Assembly: GCA_050176585.1 (NCBI GenBank)
Contig: JBFXHX010000090.1
Coordinates: 1-6,346, forward strand
Direction of reading: 5' to 3'
Origin: CAYYWP01 sp050176585
GTDB taxonomy: Bacteria; Desulfobacterota; Binatia; HRBIN30; CADEER01
Length of the DNA stretch: 6,346 bases
Part shown: positions 1-5,354 of the stretch, one piece after another
Numbering within the stretch: position 1 is the first letter of the stretch
Layout of the letters: each line of letters begins with the position of its first letter
Notes under the pieces: model-generated
What the model saw: only the letters and a program-made list of their open reading frames with translations
What the model was told of the DNA's origin: nothing
Databases searched by the model: none
Program-made: the position numbers and the translations under genes

Positions 1-57
1 AGCGGGATTCTTAGTGCCGATGTCGGGTTTCTCCACAATGCGCTCGATCTGCTGCAT
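1..57 (-). CDS. N-terminal fragment of an unidentified protein, cut by the left edge
   Basis: An ATG at 57 on the minus strand opens a frame that reads MQQIERIVEKPDIGTKNPA and leaves the window. Codon third positions are mostly G or C, as in the clean genes of the window, and the peptide looks natural. An in-frame TAG at 73-75 lies just upstream, so this ATG is the first possible start in the frame. No Shine-Dalgarno sequence is visible. The same frame is open above that stop (about 255 down to 76), so this could also be the tail of a gene broken by the TAG. Nineteen residues are too few to name a family. Confidence 0.3.
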   Translation of the reverse strand, partial: MQQIERIVEKPDIGTKNPA

Positions 58-261
58 GGCCGAGCGGGCAAGCTAATTGACGTCGCGTCCCTTGAGGATG
101 GGAACCACCTTCCGACCTTTGCCAGAGAGCTTTTCGCATGGTCGGATGATCGCACGTCGGACCATCGACGCGAGGGGCGGCCTGATCTCAAACTGAGTCA
201 CTACCGCCCCAGGAGGACACCGAAGTGGAATCCCTACCCGTATGATGCTCCGCACGATGGA
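58..261. other. No recognisable gene
   Basis: Frames are open on both strands here. A plus-strand frame runs without a stop from position 1 to 402, and a minus-strand frame is open from about 255 to 73. Neither product resembles a family I recognise, and the two overlap almost completely, so at most one can be coding. The plus frame happens to be in phase with the start of the regulator at 274. I find no convincing promoter pair. Confidence 0.35.
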
Positions 262-267
262 GAGGAG
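262..267 (+). promoter_or_regulatory. Ribosome binding site of the broken XRE regulator
   Basis: GAGGAG lies six bases before the GTG at 274. This is a near-ideal Shine-Dalgarno sequence and spacing, and it fixes the original start of a gene whose reading frame is lost soon afterwards. Confidence 0.6.
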
Positions 268-273
268 CGGGGT

Positions 274-668
274 GTGCCGAAGCGCAAGCTGCGACTAAAG
301 GCAGGCGAAGAGCCGTTCGGTAAGCGCTTGGCGCGGTTGGCAGGCTGCGGGCTACTAGTTGCGGGAGCTGGGCCTCGAGGCGAGGCATTCCACACCGCAT
401 AGTCCTCTACTACGAACAACGCGCGGTCTCCCCGCCAGCGCACCTGTTGCCCCGGCTGGCCAAAGCGCTTGGCGTGTCTGCCGATCAGCTGCTGGGGTCG
501 AGGCGATCGACAACAAACGCAACGGCCACACCGCGACACGCGTCTGTGGCGGCGGTTCAACGCGTCTGTGGCGGCGGTTTCAAGCAAATCGAGAAACTGG
601 CCCCGCCGAGCGCAAGCCCATCATCCCAGGGCCCTGGACGCCGTCTCGCCAAAGCCCGCGCAGAGTAA
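274..668 (+). pseudogene. XRE-family helix-turn-helix transcriptional regulator, multiply frameshifted
   Basis: Pieces of one small DNA-binding regulator appear in order across all three plus frames: FGKRLARL, then QAAGY and LRELGLEA, then GIPHRIVLYYEQ, then LLPRLAKALGVSADQLLG, then VEAIDNKRNGH, RLWRRF, KQIEKL, PAERKPII, ALDAV and LAKARAE before TAA at 666. The middle pieces are the classic XRE/HTH_3 core, and the tail is the helical C-terminus seen in a common subgroup. The intact protein would have been about 120 residues. Lesions visible: loss of bases near 337, TAG at 356-358, an extra base near 384, a lost G near 496, a 22-bp tandem duplication at 538-581, and small indels near 579, 605, 627 and 642. 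It could not make a full-length product as read. No partner gene or operator is evident. Confidence 0.82.
538..581 (+). repeat. 22-bp tandem duplication inside the regulator pseudogene
   Basis: The 20-base string ACGCGTCTGTGGCGGCGGTT occurs at 538-557 and again at 560-579, a period of 22. It encodes the RLWRRF segment of the regulator's C-terminal region, so that segment is present twice. Because 22 is not a multiple of three, the duplication shifts the frame. The second copy also has one extra T before CAAG. Confidence 0.93.
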
Positions 669-692
669 CTGACAGTCGAGCCCCGCTTTCTT

Positions 693-1088
693 CTATCGGT
701 TACCCCGAGATCGTTCCTTAAGACGCCGTATCATACGATCTTCCTTATCAATCGCGGCTTGCGAGCCATCGTAACCGTCGGCATACAAGAAGACCTTCGT
801 CCACGCGCCTCGGTCGACCAGCACCAGAGCAATCAGCTCTCCTTCCGCGTCGGAGTACGTCCATTCGAAAGCGTAAGCGACAGCGCTGATGTCGCGGTTT
901 TTAGTAGGGCCTTCGAAAAGCCGCAGGTCGAACTTCTGATTCTGCGCATACCGCTCGAGTGCTCCGGTGGCCAGCTCACGCGCCTCCTCGGGGCTGGGAA
1001 GCGACCAGAGAGAACCGAAGAACAGGAAGAGCCCGGCTGCGGCGACGGCCACCAGCGCCAGCCAGACCCTCTTTCGCATGACCGGCAT
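693..1088 (-). CDS. Small membrane-anchored protein; candidate immunity protein
   Basis: A 131-residue protein starting MPVMRKRV. Residues 4-7 carry positive charge and residues about 8-30 form one long hydrophobic helix, either a membrane anchor or an uncleaved signal. The remainder is a soluble domain, probably periplasmic, with the strand-like stretch ELIALVLVDRGAWTKVFLY (84-102) and a charged helical tail. The frame is open upstream to 1214, but the ATG at 1088 is preferred because it directly precedes the hydrophobic helix and has GTGAG about 8 bases ahead. An ATG at 1079 is a second option. It begins 8 bp after the stop of the toxin-like fragment, and the probable ribosome site overlaps that stop, which is the usual spacing and order of a toxin followed by its immunity gene. 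I do not recognise the family; the immunity role rests on context only. Confidence 0.72.
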   Translation of the reverse strand: MPVMRKRVWLALVAVAAAGLFLFFGSLWSLPSPEEARELATGALERYAQNQKFDLRLFEGPTKNRDISAVAYAFEWTYSDAEGELIALVLVDRGAWTKVFLYADGYDGSQAAIDKEDRMIRRLKERSRGNR

Positions 1089-1096
1089 GGTTGTAC

Positions 1097-1261
1097 TCAC
1101 GGCGGGATGGGAACGGTGCCGTTGAAATGAATATCGAAGGGAACGCCTGAACCGTGGACGAGGTGGTGGGAAATAAGGGTTTCTATGTTGCGACCAAGGG
1201 TCCGACCGCTCCAAGTCTTGATGTCGAAGTCGTACGTGTTCCTTATGACGGAAACCGTTGA
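1097..1261 (-). pseudogene. C-terminal remnant of an RHS/polymorphic-toxin-like protein, cut by the IS
   Basis: From the IS boundary, one minus frame encodes 54 residues ending in TGA at 1097. It contains NTYDFDIKTWSGRTLGRN, IETLISHHLVHGSG, and VPFDIHFNGTVPIPP at the end. An aromatic DFD motif, then RN-ETxI, then a G-SG-PFDIHFNG ending, is like the tails I recall on RHS-repeat and other polymorphic toxins; this is pattern memory, not a search result. Everything upstream is replaced by the IS, so no start and no RHS core remain. Reading on into the IS gives a chimeric frame that is not meaningful. The small membrane-anchored gene follows after 8 bp. No catalytic residues can be assigned, and it could be the end of another secreted protein. 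Confidence 0.55.
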
Positions 1262-1262
1262 G

Positions 1263-1289
1263 TGAACCGCTCCGGGTTTCCCGGAGGCT
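1263..1289 (-). repeat. Right terminal inverted repeat of the IS
   Basis: Twenty-seven bases starting TGAACCGCTCCGGGTTTCCC. They match the reverse complement of 2547-2573 at all but one position (T versus C at base 9). The repeat contains its own small hairpin, TCCGGG-TTT-CCCGGA. It abuts the toxin remnant. Confidence 0.93.
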
Positions 1290-1292
1290 GAA

Positions 1293-2171
1293 TTATGTGA
1301 GTCCAGCCTCCATGGCTGGGGTCTCCGGAGTGCGACCGTGCGCAGCTTCGTACTCTGCCGGCGGCATGTAGCCAAGCGGTTCGAGCAGCCGGCGATTGTT
1401 GAACCAATCGACCCACTCGAGGGTCGCGAACTCCACCGACTCAATGTTCCGCCACGGACCGGATCGCCGAGTGCCCTCCGTCTTGAACAAGCCGATCACC
1501 GATTCGGCGAGGGCGTTGTCATATGAATCCCCGACGCTCCCGACCGAGGGTTCGATCCCCGCAGCGGCCAAGCGCTCGGTGTAGCGGATGGCCAGATACT
1601 GCACGCCGCGATCGCTGTGATGGACCAGCCCATCGGCGTGCGGGCGCGCGTGCAGCGCCTGTGCGAGCGCATCGAGGGCCAAATCCGTGCGCAACGACGC
1701 CGCCACGCGCCACCCCACGATGCGGCGCGAGCACACGTCGATGACGAAGGCGACGTAGACGAAGCCCGTCCAGGTAGCGACGGAGGTCAGATCGGCCACC
1801 CAGAGCTGATTGGGCCGCGTGGCGCGGAACTGCCGCTGGACCAGATCGCGTGGGCGCGCTATCGCGTCGTCGGCACTCGTCGTCGTGCACCACGCGCGGC
1901 CGCGCACCGCACCACGCAAGCCCAGAGCGCGCATGAGCCGCTCCACCGTGCAGCGCGCCGCGGCGATCTGTTCGCGCCGCAGTTGTCGCCACACCTTCTC
2001 GGCGCCGTACACGCGGAAGTGCGCGTCCAAGACCCGCTGAATCTCGCTCCGCAACACGTCGTCACGCTTCGCCCGCGCCGAGCGCCGTTGCGGATCGGAA
2101 CGGCACGCGCGATGCGCGTAGTACGTCGACGGGGCGATCGGCAGTGCCGCGCAGATCGGCTCGACCCCCAT
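1293..2171 (-). CDS. IS3-family transposase OrfB (DDE integrase catalytic domain)
   Basis: A 292-residue catalytic subunit that cuts and joins the IS ends. An N-terminal helical region (HTH_21-like, residues about 40-90, with FRVYGAEKVWRQL) is followed by an rve integrase core. The acidic triad is visible: D127 in NQLWVADLTS, D187 in HHSDRGVQY, and E223 in NALAESVIGLFKTE, with 35 residues between the second Asp and the Glu, as expected. The end, WVDWFNNRRLLEPLGYMPP, is conserved. The native start is probably ATG at 2205 (MVAFIDDHRGDYG), overlapping the end of OrfA, but a run of five G/C bases at 2165-2169 is one too long and shifts that frame. The ATG at 2171 lies just past the shift and could still start a nearly full-length OrfB. 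In this family OrfB is normally made as an OrfAB fusion by -1 frameshifting, which this copy can no longer do. Confidence 0.92.
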   Translation of the reverse strand: MGVEPICAALPIAPSTYYAHRACRSDPQRRSARAKRDDVLRSEIQRVLDAHFRVYGAEKVWRQLRREQIAAARCTVERLMRALGLRGAVRGRAWCTTTSADDAIARPRDLVQRQFRATRPNQLWVADLTSVATWTGFVYVAFVIDVCSRRIVGWRVAASLRTDLALDALAQALHARPHADGLVHHSDRGVQYLAIRYTERLAAAGIEPSVGSVGDSYDNALAESVIGLFKTEGTRRSGPWRNIESVEFATLEWVDWFNNRRLLEPLGYMPPAEYEAAHGRTPETPAMEAGLT

Positions 2172-2204
2172 AGTCGCCCCGGTGATCGTCGATAAACGCC
2201 ACCA

Positions 2205-2522
2205 TCACTTCCCTCGGCGGTCGAGCTCCGCCTGGGCGAAAAACGCCGACGCCTTGGCGCAGCATCTCGTTCGCCCGCTTCAGCATTCTCGCGCTCTCAC
2301 TCCTTACAGCCGCTCACGCTCGCTGCTGGTCAGTCCCGCGCGCCGGCCGAGGTCGCGCTCAGCCTGCCGTACCCATTTGCGTAGGGTCTCTGGCCCGCAC
2401 CCGAGCTTCGTCGCGACGGACCGGATGGCCGCCCACTGCGACTCCTGTGCGTCGGCTGGCTCTAGTACCAGGCGCACGGCGCGCTCTCGCACCTCCCCCG
2501 AATACTTGCTTGGTCTCCCCAT
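2205..2522 (-). pseudogene. IS3-family transposase OrfA, frameshifted
   Basis: OrfA is the DNA-binding subunit that recognises the IS ends. The frame starting at 2522 gives MGRPSKYSGEVRERAVRL, then SQWAAIRSVATKLGCGPETL with RKWVRQAERD, a normal HTH_Tnp_1 domain, but ends at TAA (2304-2306) after ERERL. The missing leucine-zipper part survives in other frames: LKRANEML followed by what should read LRKASAFFAQAELDRRGK. Lesions: an extra T in the CTGTAAGG stretch, a scrambled codon plus missing bases near 2281-2300, and an extra C near 2254. The expected TGA of OrfA at 2205-2207 overlaps the OrfB ATG at 2203-2205. GAGGAG sits two bases before the start. The zipper needed for OrfA multimerisation and fusion is lost. 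Confidence 0.85.
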
Positions 2523-2546
2523 AGCTCCTCGTTTTCCAAATTATGG

Positions 2547-2573
2547 AGCCTCCGGGAAACCCGGGGCGGTTCA
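2547..2573 (-). repeat. Left terminal inverted repeat of the IS
   Basis: On the minus strand these 27 bases begin TGAACCGCCCCGGGTTTCCC. They pair with 1263-1289 with one mismatch. This is the OrfA-proximal end, lying 25 bp upstream of the OrfA start. Confidence 0.93.
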
Positions 2574-2656
2574 GCCACCAATGGCGCTGGTTCTTCAGAA
2601 TCAGCCCCGATCACTTCGCATGCGACTCCCGGCAAGGGTGCTGAGGACGTCTCGAT

Positions 2657-2684
2657 TTGGAACGCGACCGTTCGCTGCTACTCT
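2657..2684 (+). promoter_or_regulatory. Possible promoter for a leaderless transcript
   Basis: TTGGAA at 2657-2662 and TACTCT at 2679-2684 are separated by 16 bp. The next six bases end exactly at the GTG at 2691, so transcription could start at the start codon itself. There is no Shine-Dalgarno sequence before that GTG, which fits a leaderless message. Each box matches the sigma-70 consensus at only four of six positions (TTGACA and TATAAT). Confidence 0.35.
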
Positions 2685-2690
2685 GCGCCC

Positions 2691-3392
2691 GTGCAACTCG
2701 ATCTTCCTCTCCCCCTGGAGAACTCCCGAGTGCGAGCCACCGTGCTGACACTGGCTCGGGAGTTCGAGGTCGGGTTCATTGCCGCCGGGAGACCTCGTGT
2801 CGTGCCGAACGAACTGGAAGATCGGGCACTCGCGCTCCTGCTGATCTGCGCGGAGCGCCAGCACCCACCGATCGGCGAAGAGATCCAAGCGATCGACAAA
2901 TGCATCTCCGAGGTTGAGGCAGGCCCCGAGCCGTTCGGCTGGAAGGTTCTGCCCTTCGTGCTGGCGCGCAGCCTGCTGGGCACGACGGTCGTCGACACCT
3001 CCACGATTTTCTGCAGCTTCGTCACACATCCCAGCGCCGCTGTCCGTGAGTACGTTTTGATCGCGGGCTGGATGGTACGCCGTTACCTTGATGCGAAGCT
3101 CCTGACACCCCCACTGCTGCTGAACGTGGAGAACACCCTCGGCCAATGGATCCAGTCCCTGATGTTGTGTCGAGGGTTGTACTCGTCGGAGAACGAGTTC
3201 TGGGAGATGGTGGACAGCTACCAACCAGTTGAGATGCCCGATCAGTTTGCCGCCCGCATCGCGCTGATCCGAGGGGAGACCCACTTCCTCGAAAGCCCCG
3301 GCTTCCTGCTGCGCCACGAAGTGCGTGTTCAGAAGATACTGCTTCGCTGCCTTCTTGACGGCGACGATCATCCTACGCCAAGGCTCCACTAG
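2691..3392 (+). CDS. Uncharacterised 233-residue protein
   Basis: A clean frame with GC-rich third positions and natural composition over its whole length, so very likely coding. No family was recognised. There is no signal peptide or membrane helix; the protein looks soluble and mostly helical. Visible stretches are ELEDRALALLLICAERQHPP (41-60), PFGWKVLPFVLARSLLGTT (81-99), THPSAAVREYVLIAGWMVRR (112-131) and ENEFWEMVDSYQPVEMP (167-183). HPSAAVRE followed by a helix is faintly like a HEAT-repeat helix pair, which is weak evidence. The GTG at 2691 was chosen because coding-like sequence begins there and a promoter-like pair sits right before it. The frame stays open back into the IS end, so a longer original N-terminus removed by the IS is possible. 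The stop lies 11 bp before the TTG at 3404 of the next gene, suggesting co-transcription. Confidence 0.72.
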   Translation: MQLDLPLPLENSRVRATVLTLAREFEVGFIAAGRPRVVPNELEDRALALLLICAERQHPPIGEEIQAIDKCISEVEAGPEPFGWKVLPFVLARSLLGTTVVDTSTIFCSFVTHPSAAVREYVLIAGWMVRRYLDAKLLTPPLLLNVENTLGQWIQSLMLCRGLYSSENEFWEMVDSYQPVEMPDQFAARIALIRGETHFLESPGFLLRHEVRVQKILLRCLLDGDDHPTPRLH

Positions 3393-3403
3393 AACTGGCG
3401 TCC

Positions 3404-3746
3404 TTGGACAATGCGACCGAACTGCTTGCGCCGGGCGAAACAGCGCTCTTCGTATTCACGCGCGGCCAGCATGTCACCGTCGAGTCGAACGGCTCCGGAC
3501 ACACCGGCAACTGCATGATCAACCCGGAGCGACCGGTCGATTGGATTGTTGTCTTCACGGACGGCGGCGGAGCCGGCGCAGAGCAGAACTATGGAGAGGA
3601 CGGCGGGCCGGCGTCCGAGGCCGATCGAGGACAAGGGCTACATCCTCGAACTCGTGGACGTCGAGTTCGTTGGACATACGTCGCAGAACTGGCGCACCTT
3701 CATCGGCGGCAGCGCCAACCCCGTCCGCTACGTGACGGGGCAATAG
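3404..3746 (+). pseudogene. Unidentified small protein, frameshifted; possibly secreted
   Basis: The first part is read from TTG at 3404: DNATELLAPGETALFVFTRG, later NGSGHTGNCMINPERPVDWI and VVFTDGGGAG. The second part is in another frame and ends at TAG 3744-3746: IEDKGYILELVDVEFVGHTS, then QNWRTFIGGSANPVRYVTGQ. The two halves meet between about 3580 and 3630, where a small indel breaks a gene of roughly 110 codons. The segment looks rich in beta strands. The upstream sequence may supply a signal peptide: GTG at 3325 encodes FRRYCFAAFLTATII in a third frame, and one base removed near 3373 would join it to YAKA-PLELAS in the frame of the first half, a plausible signal peptidase I site. If so, the gene starts at 3325 and overlaps the previous gene. 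Family unknown. Confidence 0.55.
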
Positions 3747-3834
3747 TTGCCGGGGCTCACCCATCATCGGGCGCCACCAGTCGTGAGATCCGAACGATCG
3801 TGCGCTTCCCTAACCTGCTCGCTCCAGAAGATGA

Positions 3835-4420
3835 TCAACTCCATCCTTGCCGCCGGGCGGTAGAAGCCTTGAGCAAGGCACGGAAGCCGTCGCTTGGCTC
3901 GGTTGTAACTTTGCTGACGGCCAACGCACTGGCCAGGACCTCACCGCGTTCCCAGCTCTCCATGGACAGATACGAGGAAGTCGCCGACAATCGCCCGGTG
4001 GAGATCTGTCCAATCGGTACGCGGAGGCGAAAGGCCTCGCCGCCCTGCACATTCGGCAGACGGAACGTGACACCAGCGACCAGATTCGAATAGGAGACGC
4101 GCTGCCGCTCACGACCGACGCGAGCGTCCTAGTTCCGTACGAGCATCCGCATCACGTTGAGAATACATCCACGCAACCATTCGGAACCTATCCGTCGTGC
4201 TCATCATCTCGCTATCTGCCGAGGCGATGGTCAGCCGGGGACGGTGCGCTTGGCAAGCTGCGCCCGCACCTCCGGCGTTCAAGAGGCGCTCCAGCTCTGC
4301 CCCGCCAAAGCGTTGTTCGCGAACAGCCGACATGACCTGCTCTTCACCTAGAGTCACCTGTAGCAGGAGTTCTTGAGCCACGACCTCCACTTTCACGCCA
4401 GTTTCTTCCGAACACATCAT
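3835..4420 (-). pseudogene. Unidentified gene split by a frameshift
   Basis: The first half starts with ATG at 4420 (MMCSEETGVKVEVVAQELLL, then EEQVMSAVREQRFGGAELER, then TTDRFRMVAWMYSQRDADA) and stops at 4109. The second half is in another minus frame from about 4128 to TGA at 3835: RVSYSNLVAGVTFRLPNVQG, RVPIGQISTGRLSATSSYLS, WERGEVLASALAVSKVTTEP. The frames overlap at 4109-4128, so one indel there would join them into a protein of about 195 residues. The second half has the better codon bias and looks confidently coding; the first half is weaker. No domain was recognised and no signal peptide is seen. It follows the 44-residue ORF after 11 bp. It ends tail to tail with the plus-strand gene that stops at 3746, and no strong terminator hairpin lies between them. 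Confidence 0.48.
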
Positions 4421-4431
4421 TAGTCAGTGCT

Positions 4432-4566
4432 TCACACTGCGATAGAGCTTTCTCCGCGCAGTTCTCGAAGCAGTTCGCCGATCGTGCCCACGAGGTCGTG
4501 GATACCATCCGCATCGCCCTCGTTAACGAGCGCGACAAGCCCGCGGACGCGGGCCCGAGGGAGCAC
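4432..4566 (-). CDS. Small unidentified protein, 44 residues, or end of a broken longer gene
   Basis: GTG at 4566 opens a short frame reading VLPRARVRGLVALVNEGDAD, then GIHDLVGTIGELLRELRGES and SIAV. The composition and regular heptad-like leucine, isoleucine and valine spacing (VRGLVALV, IHDLVGTIGELLREL) suggest an amphipathic helical protein, and third positions are mostly G or C. An in-frame TAG at 4573-4575 limits it upstream. AAAGG lies only two bases before the GTG, too close for a normal ribosome site, so this may be the tail of a longer gene whose front has decayed. The next gene begins 11 bp downstream, an operon-like arrangement. No family recognised. Confidence 0.5.
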   Translation of the reverse strand: MLPRARVRGLVALVNEGDADGIHDLVGTIGELLRELRGESSIAV

Positions 4567-4902
4567 GCCTTTCTATGGTCAAGCGGCTGTGGGGCTCGCG
4601 TAGGTGCGCTATCGGCGGTTGGCGAGGAACCTAGGACGATGTTCGCGTTAGCAAGAGTGTACCTGGTGCGCCGACGTTACTGCGGGCGGGAGGCACGTGC
4701 GCGCTGTGAACGGCGCGGCGGCTGGCAAAGGCGCTGGGGAGCGCGTTGGGCCACCGATGTGGCCACGCCCTCGGCCTGTTTCCGCCCCGATCGTTCAACT
4801 CGGCATCCCCCACCCATCCAGCATGAAGCACGATCCGGGCTGTGTCGCAGCCTATGCAGAGCTTCCCTACTGCTCAAGCCTAACGCCCCGCACGGTTGAA
4901 CC
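4567..4902. other. About 336 bp without a recognisable gene
   Basis: Long open frames exist on both strands, but their products are dominated by Arg, Pro, Ala and Cys with no recognisable motif, as expected from chance frames in GC-rich DNA. The stretch holds one short perfect hairpin (4749-4764) and the heptamers GCCTAAC (4878-4884) and GTTGAAC (4895-4901). It lies downstream of the secreted-protein gene and upstream of the 44-residue ORF, both on the minus strand, so it may contain the end of one transcript and the promoter of the next, but no convincing promoter or terminator was found. Confidence 0.45.
4749..4764. repeat. Short perfect hairpin
   Basis: GGCCAC and GTGGCC form a six-base-pair stem around a four-base loop, CGAT. 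No T tract follows on either strand, so it is not a typical intrinsic terminator. It could be a protein-binding palindrome or chance. Confidence 0.35.
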
Positions 4903-5310
4903 CTAGCTCTTTGGAAGGTGCCGCTGCTCCCGCACCCGCTCCAAATACCGCCTGAGCAGAGGGCACTGATGGACGCAACGCGGCACATGTCCCTGCGCCT
5001 TCACCGAAGCGGCGGCAGCTCGGTGCAGTTGGCGCAAGGCCAACTCGCTGCCCATGAAAGCGTCGCGATAGCGGTCGATGTTCTCGACGGTGGCGTCGGC
5101 CTCGACGTTGCGGGTGGCGGCACCCAATTCAGAATCGCGCTTCTCGGCAGTTTCACACAGCTCGCGCAAGCGAAGACACTGCGCCTTTATCTCACCATCC
5201 GACAGGCCCGACGCGGCGGTATCAGCGGCCGGTGTGATCGGGGCGCCGAGGCAGACACTCACGCCGAGCGCGATCCGGCTTGCCCATCGCGTGAACCGCG
5301 TGCGGCGCAT
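4903..5310 (-). CDS. Small secreted protein with two cysteine pairs
   Basis: A 135-residue protein. It starts MRRTRFTRWASRIALGVSVC, a positively charged N-terminus followed by a hydrophobic stretch, with a probable signal peptidase I site around ITPAADTA (residues 25-32), so it should be exported to the periplasm. The mature part is helical and charged. Four cysteines form two motifs: C45 and C52 (CLRLRELC) and C112 and C116 (CVHQC), placed near either end of a helical segment as if to pair by disulfides across a helical hairpin. This spacing differs from haem-binding CXXCH. A second ATG at 5315 is in a different frame. No clear Shine-Dalgarno is visible before 5310. The gene starts 44 bp after the DUF1329 stop on the same strand, so the two are probably co-transcribed and may act in the same envelope process. 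Family not recognised. Confidence 0.72.
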   Translation of the reverse strand: MRRTRFTRWASRIALGVSVCLGAPITPAADTAASGLSDGEIKAQCLRLRELCETAEKRDSELGAATRNVEADATVENIDRYRDAFMGSELALRQLHRAAAASVKAQGHVPRCVHQCPLLRRYLERVREQRHLPKS

Positions 5311-5354
5311 CGCATGTCCGCGGGCGGCGCCCAGATCCGCCTAGCGGCACGAGA

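Larger units (their letters stand above)
1263..2573 (-). mobile_element. IS3-family insertion sequence (IS51-type), 1311 bp
   Basis: Two matching 27-bp terminal inverted repeats, each starting TGAACCGC, bound a two-gene transposase unit on the minus strand. The OrfA start (MGRPSKYSGEVRERAVRL) and the OrfB end (EWVDWFNNRRLLEPLGY) are those of the IS51 subgroup that includes IS629 and IS3411, and the length fits. OrfB is intact, but OrfA carries several frameshifts and the two genes are further separated by an extra G. The flanking bases (GAG to the left, GCC to the right) do not repeat, so no target duplication is present. The copy probably cannot make an OrfAB transposase, though its ends could still be moved by a related element. 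Confidence 0.95.

Noticed and set aside
1089..1214. Longer start for the candidate immunity protein at 1214
   Set aside because: The extra 42 residues are Arg- and Pro-rich out-of-frame reading of the toxin tail and would bury the membrane helix internally.
1097..1444. An open frame running from the IS into the toxin remnant as one protein
   Set aside because: The IS part is antiparallel-shadow sequence in the wrong frame of OrfB; only the part below 1262 has natural protein character.
1617..2195. A 192-codon plus-strand open frame inside the IS
   Set aside because: It is antisense to the transposase catalytic domain and rich in Arg, Ala and His, so it is a shadow.
2601..3389. A 262-codon minus-strand open frame
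   Set aside because: It is antisense to the 233-residue gene; the plus frame has better codon positions and natural composition, and the minus product is rich in Gln, Arg and His as in shadow frames.
3847..4335. A 162-codon plus-strand open frame
   Set aside because: Composition is that of a chance frame, and the minus strand here carries the more natural peptides of the split gene.
4878..4901. GCCTAAC and GTTGAAC match the outer heptamer consensus of integron attC sites
   Set aside because: They lie only 24 bp apart end to end, far shorter than known attC sites, with no inner L boxes or paired arms, and no second site or integrase gene is in the window.
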